Positions 34,961 through 39,046 of a stretch of DNA of 39,046 bases are shown piece after piece. Position 1 is the first letter of the stretch; each line of letters begins with the position of its first letter. Where the stretch lies: assembly GCA_016934015.1 (NCBI GenBank), contig JAFGTQ010000012.1, positions 1-39,046 on the forward strand, given 5' to 3'. Under the pieces are notes generated by a model. It saw only the letters and a program-made list of their open reading frames with translations, was not told the DNA's origin and did not search any database. The stretch comes from Acholeplasmataceae bacterium. Lineage in GTDB: Bacteria; Bacillota_I; Bacilli_A; Acholeplasmatales; Acholeplasmataceae. The position numbers and the translations under genes were made by a program.

Positions 34961-35768
34961 GTGCTGCTCCTATCTCATTAAAGATACCTATTTTTCTATA
35001 TTTTTTGTATCGTAAATCAAGTAATTTAGCATCACTCAATTTCGATAATTTCTTAAGTGTTTTTGTTAACTCAATTTTTAAATCTTGAATTGATTTGTCA
35101 GGATCAACATGAAGTCCTTCATACTCAGGAATCATGAAATCAATAATTTTATAATTCAGCAAATCTTCGGCTGTTAGTTTCATAATAGACGCAGCATATT
35201 CGGCTTTCGATGCATCTTTATAAACGATGGATGCGAACCCCTCAGGTGATAATATGGCATAAATGCTATTTTCAAACATCATAATATGGTCGCCTACTCC
35301 AATCGCAATTGCTCCACCTGAACCTCCTTCGCTTAGAACTAAAACGATGATAGGTGTCTTTAGACCTATCATTTGTTCTAAGTTACTTGCAATGGCTTGA
35401 GCTTGACCTCTCTCTTCTGCTTCAATGCCGGGATATGCTCCTGGTGTATCGATGATACATAAGATGGGTCTCTTAAACTTCTCAGCTTGTTTCATAATTC
35501 GCATTGCTTTTCGATACCCTTCGGGATGAGGCATTCCAAAATTATGAAATATTTTATCTTCTGTGGAAGTTCCTTTTTCTTCAGCAATAATTGTGATAGG
35601 TTGTCCATTAAACGTTCCTATGCCACATACAATCGCTTTGTCATCACCAAAATTACGATCACCGTGAAGTTCAATAAAATCGTTAATCAAAGATTTAATC
35701 ACAAATTGGCTCGTTGGACGATGGGGATGTCTAGCGAGTTTAACTTTATCCCATGCGTTAAGACTCAT
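34938..35768 (-). CDS. accA: acetyl-CoA carboxylase carboxyltransferase subunit alpha
   Basis: 276 aa. With AccD it transfers CO2 from carboxybiotin to acetyl-CoA. The crotonase-like core has DTPGAYPGIEAEERGQAQAI and LVLSEGGSGGAIAIGVGD, followed by AILSPEGFASI. Shorter than E. coli AccA (319 aa) because it lacks part of the N-terminal helical extension, as in Gram-positive relatives. It overlaps accD by 11 nt and fabH by 23 nt; AAGGAG precedes the ATG. Confidence 0.96.
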   Translation of the reverse strand: MSLNAWDKVKLARHPHRPTSQFVIKSLINDFIELHGDRNFGDDKAIVCGIGTFNGQPITIIAEEKGTSTEDKIFHNFGMPHPEGYRKAMRIMKQAEKFKRPILCIIDTPGAYPGIEAEERGQAQAIASNLEQMIGLKTPIIVLVLSEGGSGGAIAIGVGDHIMMFENSIYAILSPEGFASIVYKDASKAEYAASIMKLTAEDLLNYKIIDFMIPEYEGLHVDPDKSIQDLKIELTKTLKKLSKLSDAKLLDLRYKKYRKIGIFNEIGAAHDQATDD

Positions 35769-36645
35769 GTGTTTTCTCCTTGCTTTGATGAAGTTTCAAT
35801 AATTGATACAACGTCTTTCGCATTTCAGTTCGATGAATGACTAAATCAACTTGTCCGTGATTTAGTTGAAATTGATCGGTTTGAAAGCCTTCAGGTAATT
35901 CTTGTCTTATCGTTTGTTTGATAACTCGTGCTCCGGCAAAACCAATAAGTGATGATTTTTCTGCAATATTAATATCACCAAGTGATGCAAAACTAGCTGC
36001 TACACCGCCTGTTGTTGGATTAGTCATGACACTAATATATAAAAGCCCTTTTTGATTAAAATAGTGTAATGCTGCAGATGTTTTTATCATTTGCATCAAC
36101 GAAAAAATCCCTTCTTGCATCCGTGCTCCACCTGATGCTGAAAATATGATGAGAGGAAGTTTCTTTTTTGTCGCAAATTCAATCAGTCGAGTAACTTTTT
36201 CACCTACTGCACTGCCCATGCTGCCCATCATAAAATAGCTATCGAGTATTCCAATTGCACAGGGAAATCCTGCAATCGATGCTGTTCCTGAAACAAATGC
36301 TTCTTCTTGATTTGAAAGCTTCTGCCCTAAACGTATTTTTTCTTCATACTCAGGCATATTCAATGGATTAGTTGATGTGACTGTCGAATCAATTTCCTCA
36401 AATGAACCTTGATCTACGGTCAAAGATAGTCTTCTTTCTGCACCTAATCGAAAATGATAATCGCAGTATGGACAAATTGAATGGTTAGCTTCAAGAGCTT
36501 TCTCGTATAGTGCAGCTCCACATTGATCACACTTGATAAATATTCCTTCAGGTATATTTATCGGATCAACACTCACATTCTTTTTACGAATGTTTTTATT
36601 AAATGCCTCTAATTTTTCTTTCCGCTTATTGATAAAGTCATTCAC
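35758..36645 (-). CDS. accD: acetyl-CoA carboxylase carboxyltransferase subunit beta
   Basis: 295 aa. The N-terminal four-Cys zinc finger is intact: CDQC at the start of CDQCGAALYEKALEANHSIC and the second pair in CPYC. The carboxyltransferase core has SASGGARMQEGIFSLMQM and VMTNPTTGGVAASFA. The start is a GTG at 36645 (reading MNDFINKRKEK), with TGGAGG 9 nt upstream inside accC. Further upstream the frame is open but overlaps accC. It overlaps accC by 8 nt. Confidence 0.94.
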   Translation of the reverse strand: MNDFINKRKEKLEAFNKNIRKKNVSVDPINIPEGIFIKCDQCGAALYEKALEANHSICPYCDYHFRLGAERRLSLTVDQGSFEEIDSTVTSTNPLNMPEYEEKIRLGQKLSNQEEAFVSGTASIAGFPCAIGILDSYFMMGSMGSAVGEKVTRLIEFATKKKLPLIIFSASGGARMQEGIFSLMQMIKTSAALHYFNQKGLLYISVMTNPTTGGVAASFASLGDINIAEKSSLIGFAGARVIKQTIRQELPEGFQTDQFQLNHGQVDLVIHRTEMRKTLYQLLKLHQSKEKTHES

Positions 36646-38002
36646 GTCTTTCAGCCTCCACAAGAGTATTAAACCGCGTGATAAAACCTGTGTCATATTG
36701 ACCTTTGATAAAACTTGTATTATGCATAATTAAATATTGATATTCAATATTCGTTGAAATGCCTTCGACTACAAACTGTTCAAGAGCAACTCTCATCTTT
36801 TTAATCGCTTCTTTACGTGTTGGTGCATGAACAATGAGTTTAGCCAACATTGAATCATAGAATGGTGGTACTTCATATCCAGGAAAAATGTGTGTATCGA
36901 TACGCACTCCATTCCCTCCTGGAAATAAGATATTTGTAATTTTACCTGGTGATGGTGCAAATCCATTAAAAGCATCTTCAGCATTAATTCTACATTCAAT
37001 CGCATGACCATTAATTTTAAGATCTTTTTGTTTAAAAGATAATTCATTACCGTACGCAATGCGTATCTGTTCTTTCACAAGATCAATACCTGTAATAATC
37101 TCAGTTATCGGATGCTCAACTTGAATTCTAGTGTTCATTTCAATAAAGTAGTAATTTCCTTTATTGTCAATTAAGAATTCAATGGTACCTGCATTTATAT
37201 ATCCAATGGCTTTTGCTATTTTTATAGCAGCTGCACAAATTTTTTTTCTTAGAACATCGTTTAGTATTGGTGATGGTGCTTCTTCAATCATTTTTTGATT
37301 TCGTCGTTGCATTGAACAATCTCTTTCAAATAAATGAACGATATTACCAAAAGTATCTGCGATAAGTTGTATTTCTATATGGCGTGGTGCCTCAATATAT
37401 TTTTCAATATAGAGAGATTGATCACCAAAAGATGTTAAAGCTTCTAGTGATGTACGTTCAAAAGCACTCAAAAATTCTTCATTTGAGCGCACAATACTTA
37501 TACCACGACCACCACCACCTGAGGAAGCTTTAATCATGACAGGGTATCCAATTCTTTTCGCAATTTTCAGCCCTTCTTGGAAAGACTCAATAATACCGTC
37601 ACTGCCTTCAATAATGGGTACACCATTCGCTTTTGCAATTTTGCGAGCTGATGCTTTATCGCCAATCATCGCAATCGTTTTGGCTTTAGGACCAATGAAT
37701 TTTAACTGGCAACTTTCAACCATTTCAACAAACTCATGATTTTCAGATAAAAAACCGTATCCAGGATGAATTGCATTGCATCCTGTTGATATGGCCGCTG
37801 ATAAAACATGATTCATATTGAGATAAGATTCTTTACTTGAATTTCCACCGACACAAATGCTCTCATCCGCTAATTTCACATGAAGACTATCCTGATCTGC
37901 AGTTGAATAGATGGCTACCGTTTCAATACCCAGTTCTTTTGCAGCTCTGATAATCCGGATCGCAATCTCTCCTCGATTGGCTACGAGTATTTTATTCTTC
38001 AT
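36638..38002 (-). CDS. accC: acetyl-CoA carboxylase biotin carboxylase subunit
   Basis: 454 aa ATP-grasp enzyme that carboxylates biotin on AccB. Begins MKNKILVANRGEIAIRIIRA. The ATP-binding glycine loop is ASSGGGGRGISIV, and the catalytic IEMNTRIQVEHPITE and ECRINAED blocks are present. The ATG at 38002 overlaps the end of accB by 11 nt. A frame extending to 38056 runs into accB and is rejected. No strong Shine-Dalgarno is seen, suggesting coupling to accB. Confidence 0.97.
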   Translation of the reverse strand: MKNKILVANRGEIAIRIIRAAKELGIETVAIYSTADQDSLHVKLADESICVGGNSSKESYLNMNHVLSAAISTGCNAIHPGYGFLSENHEFVEMVESCQLKFIGPKAKTIAMIGDKASARKIAKANGVPIIEGSDGIIESFQEGLKIAKRIGYPVMIKASSGGGGRGISIVRSNEEFLSAFERTSLEALTSFGDQSLYIEKYIEAPRHIEIQLIADTFGNIVHLFERDCSMQRRNQKMIEEAPSPILNDVLRKKICAAAIKIAKAIGYINAGTIEFLIDNKGNYYFIEMNTRIQVEHPITEIITGIDLVKEQIRIAYGNELSFKQKDLKINGHAIECRINAEDAFNGFAPSPGKITNILFPGGNGVRIDTHIFPGYEVPPFYDSMLAKLIVHAPTRKEAIKKMRVALEQFVVEGISTNIEYQYLIMHNTSFIKGQYDTGFITRFNTLVEAERRE

Positions 38003-38435
38003 GGTCTTTATCGATCTGAATGAGATGATGATTGAACCCAACGGTGTCTCCATCATTTACAAGTATTTCCTTGACAGTTCCATTGTAAGGTGATGTAATT
38101 TCATTCATAATTTTCATAGCTTCAATAATACAAACTACTTGTCCTTTTGTAACCTTTTGTCCAACTTCAACATATGGTTTCCCCTTAGGTGTAGATGAAG
38201 CATAAAAAGTCCCCACAAGTGGTGATTTAATCAGATTATGATTTTGTTGGGTTATTGTTATGGATTCTTTATCTTTAATGTTTGATGTTGAATTAGAAGA
38301 CTTTTCTTTTTCAAATAATTCGCTCGTTTTGTTTTTAGATAACCTAAGTTTGAAATCTTCTGTTTCAAGTTCAAGGATTGTCAGTTGAGATTTCTCAAAG
38401 TCTTTAATAATGTTCTGAATTTCTTTAAGTGTCAT
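37992..38435 (-). CDS. accB: acetyl-CoA carboxylase biotin carboxyl carrier protein
   Basis: 147 aa. The C-terminal biotinyl domain has the modified lysine in EAMKIMNEI (about residue 112) and the AccB-type thumb TFYASSTPKGKPYVEVGQ. The N-terminal helix MTLKEIQNIIKDFEKSQ is a standard carboxylase-docking segment, followed by a Ser/Lys/Asn-rich linker (about 40-65). It is the first gene of the 11-gene acc/fab operon, with an untranslated leader of about 150 nt and no convincing Shine-Dalgarno (only AAAGAAAGAATC nearby). Confidence 0.96.
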   Translation of the reverse strand: MTLKEIQNIIKDFEKSQLTILELETEDFKLRLSKNKTSELFEKEKSSNSTSNIKDKESITITQQNHNLIKSPLVGTFYASSTPKGKPYVEVGQKVTKGQVVCIIEAMKIMNEITSPYNGTVKEILVNDGDTVGFNHHLIQIDKDHEE

Positions 38436-38559
38436 CGTCTTAGATTCTTTCTTTAGTTTTTTAAATAAATAATATCAATATCGGTCTTTTAATAAATTTT
38501 TATGGGTTAAATTAAACGTCTATCATACATTGATTCACAAAAATTTGTTTTATTTGTAT

Positions 38560-38581
38560 TTCAAATGTTTTGAATTTCAAA
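38560..38581 (-). promoter_or_regulatory. candidate FabT operator upstream of the acc/fab operon
   Basis: Same composite site as at 29108-29129: TTCAAA, 3 nt, TTTGAA, 1 nt, TTCAAA, differing by one base in the 3-nt spacer (TGT against TAT). It is followed in both copies by TTTTAT. It starts 16 bp downstream of the -10, nearly the same as the 15 bp at degV. Confidence 0.75.
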
Positions 38582-38597
38582 TTTTATTACTAGTGCT

Positions 38598-38625
38598 ATT
38601 ATATCACATCTTAGTCGATTGTCAA
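38598..38625 (-). promoter_or_regulatory. strong promoter of the acc/fab operon
   Basis: Minus-strand TTGACA (-35, 38620-38625), a 16-nt spacer ending TGA and TATAAT (-10, 38598-38603): both hexamers perfect, plus an extended -10 TGn. Confidence 0.8.
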
Positions 38626-38678
38626 ACTGACAAAACGATCGAATAATCCTGATAAATAGTATTATAAAAAACTATCAG

Positions 38679-38693
38679 ATCATTTAAAATGAT
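38679..38693. repeat. 15-bp perfect palindrome upstream of the acc/fab promoter
   Basis: ATCATTT, A, AAATGAT. It overlaps the first copy of the direct repeat and lies about 55 bp upstream of the -35 box. A second operator type or a weak terminator is possible; the role is unknown. Confidence 0.45.
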
Positions 38694-38701
38694 TTGTTTT
38701 T
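38684..38701. repeat. 18-bp direct repeat, copy 1
   Basis: TTAAAATGATTTGTTTTT, identical to 38818-38835, 134 bp apart. AT-rich but too long for an easy chance match in 150 bp. No function assigned. Confidence 0.5.
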
Positions 38702-38817
38702 TTAAAAAGCAATATTTTATTTTGATTGTTAATGTTTTACCCCAAACCTTTGTATGATTGGTCCAAATCAGATATGCTAGTTTCGTATGTATTCACAGTA
38801 TTCGATTGTTGGTAATT

Positions 38818-38835
38818 TTAAAATGATTTGTTTTT
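38818..38835. repeat. 18-bp direct repeat, copy 2
   Basis: TTAAAATGATTTGTTTTT, identical to 38684-38701. This copy does not carry the palindromic extension. Confidence 0.5.
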
Positions 38836-38864
38836 GTAGGCATTTATTTTTACCCTAATATAAT

Positions 38865-38887
38865 AAAAAAACCATATAAATGGCTTT
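38865..38887 (-). terminator. terminator after tRNA-Phe
   Basis: Minus-strand AAAGCCAT, TTAT loop, ATGGTTTT (8-bp stem with one G-U) running into T's. It lies 13 nt past the encoded CCA of tRNA-Phe. Confidence 0.75.
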
Positions 38888-38899
38888 ACATTGCGATGG

Positions 38900-38975
38900 T
38901 GGTGGCTCCGGGCAGAATTGAACTGCCGACACAAGGATTTTCAGTCCTTTGCTCTACCGACTGAGCTACAGAGCC
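38900..38975 (-). tRNA. tRNA-Phe (anticodon GAA)
   Basis: 76 nt including an encoded CCA. Acceptor GGCTCTG pairs with CGGAGCC, the discriminator is A, the D arm is GCTCAGTCGGTAGAGC, the anticodon loop has GAA in GGACTGAAAATCC, and the T arm is GGCAGTTCAATTCTGCC. All arms close. Confidence 0.97.
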
Positions 38976-38981
38976 TAATAA

Positions 38982-39046
38982 TGGCGGTCCGGACGGGAAT
39001 TGAACCCGCGATCTCCAGTGTGACAGACTGGCATGTTAACCACTAC
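38982..39046 (-). tRNA. tRNA-Asp (anticodon GTC), 5' end cut by the window
   Basis: Anticodon stem-loop CCAGT CTGTCAC ACTGG gives GTC. T arm GCGGG TTCAATT CCCGT, 3' acceptor CCGGACC, discriminator G (expected for Asp) and encoded CCA. The 5' acceptor and part of the D arm are outside the window. Six nucleotides separate it from tRNA-Phe, so the two are cotranscribed. Confidence 0.95.

Larger units (their letters stand above)
38436..38899. other. 464-bp intergenic region: leader, operator, promoter, repeats, tRNA terminator
   Basis: No coding frame is convincing here. From right to left: the tRNA terminator (38865-38887), two copies of an 18-bp direct repeat, a 15-bp palindrome (38679-38693), the acc/fab promoter, the candidate FabT operator and an AT-rich untranslated leader of accB. 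Confidence 0.6.

Noticed and set aside
38436-38899. Small coding genes or a CRISPR-like repeat in the spacer
   Set aside because: Only two copies of the direct repeat, no regular spacing, and no frame with a ribosome-binding site and coding character.

Overview
The window looks like chromosome of a low-GC, wall-less-lineage Firmicute (Mollicutes, most like Acholeplasmataceae or a close relative). Reasons: AT-rich intergenic DNA, small genes with ATGA/TAATG overlaps, and UGA used as a normal stop (trxA, holB, rplP, accC), which argues against Mycoplasma and Spiroplasma. It also carries a full type II fatty-acid synthesis set, which Acholeplasma has and mycoplasmas lack. The taxon is inferred from gene content, not from a database match.

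Layout. (1) 1-6654, minus: ecfA1-ecfA2-ecfT-truA-tmk-holB-ricT-trmN6-partial gene, one tightly overlapping operon. It joins two sets that are separate in Bacillus: the ECF-transporter/truA block and the tmk-holB-yaaT-yabB block. (2) 6873-8050, plus: thioredoxin and an unusual, probably NADPH-independent, thioredoxin reductase. (3) 8063-9757, minus: M3-family oligoendopeptidase. (4) 9897-10505, plus: DUF975 membrane protein. (5) 10541-24862, minus: the complete S10-spc-alpha ribosomal superoperon in canonical order, rpsJ to rplQ, with secY, adk, map, infA and rpoA. rpmJ, rpmD and the correct rpsN, rpsQ and rplV starts are given here. S14 and L36 are both cysteine-free versions. (6) 25071-27699, minus: a ROK glucokinase and a degenerate Enzyme I (PtsI)-like protein without its catalytic His and Cys. 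(7) 27791-29091, minus: degV (FakB-like fatty-acid-binding protein) and a FabT-like MarR repressor. (8) 29217-38435, minus: accB-accC-accD-accA-fabH-fabK-fabD-fabG-fabF-fabZ-birA, from biotin carrier to elongation cycle, with a minimal biotin ligase at the end and no acpP. (9) 38900 to the end, minus: tRNA-Asp (partial) and tRNA-Phe.

How it works together. The clearest regulatory story is lipid metabolism. A nearly identical 22-bp composite palindrome (half-sites TTCAAA, TTTGAA, TTCAAA) lies 15-16 bp downstream of the -10 box of two strong promoters, one for the acc/fab operon and one for degV-fabT. This suggests that the FabT-like protein represses fatty-acid synthesis, its own gene and a fatty-acid-binding protein through one operator design. 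I found no IS element, prophage, CRISPR array or defence island. The unusual items are lineage-specific changes to core genes (pseudo-Enzyme I, zinc-free ribosomal proteins and delta-prime subunit, enlarged EcfT, minimal BirA, atypical thioredoxin reductase) and the paired lipid operators.
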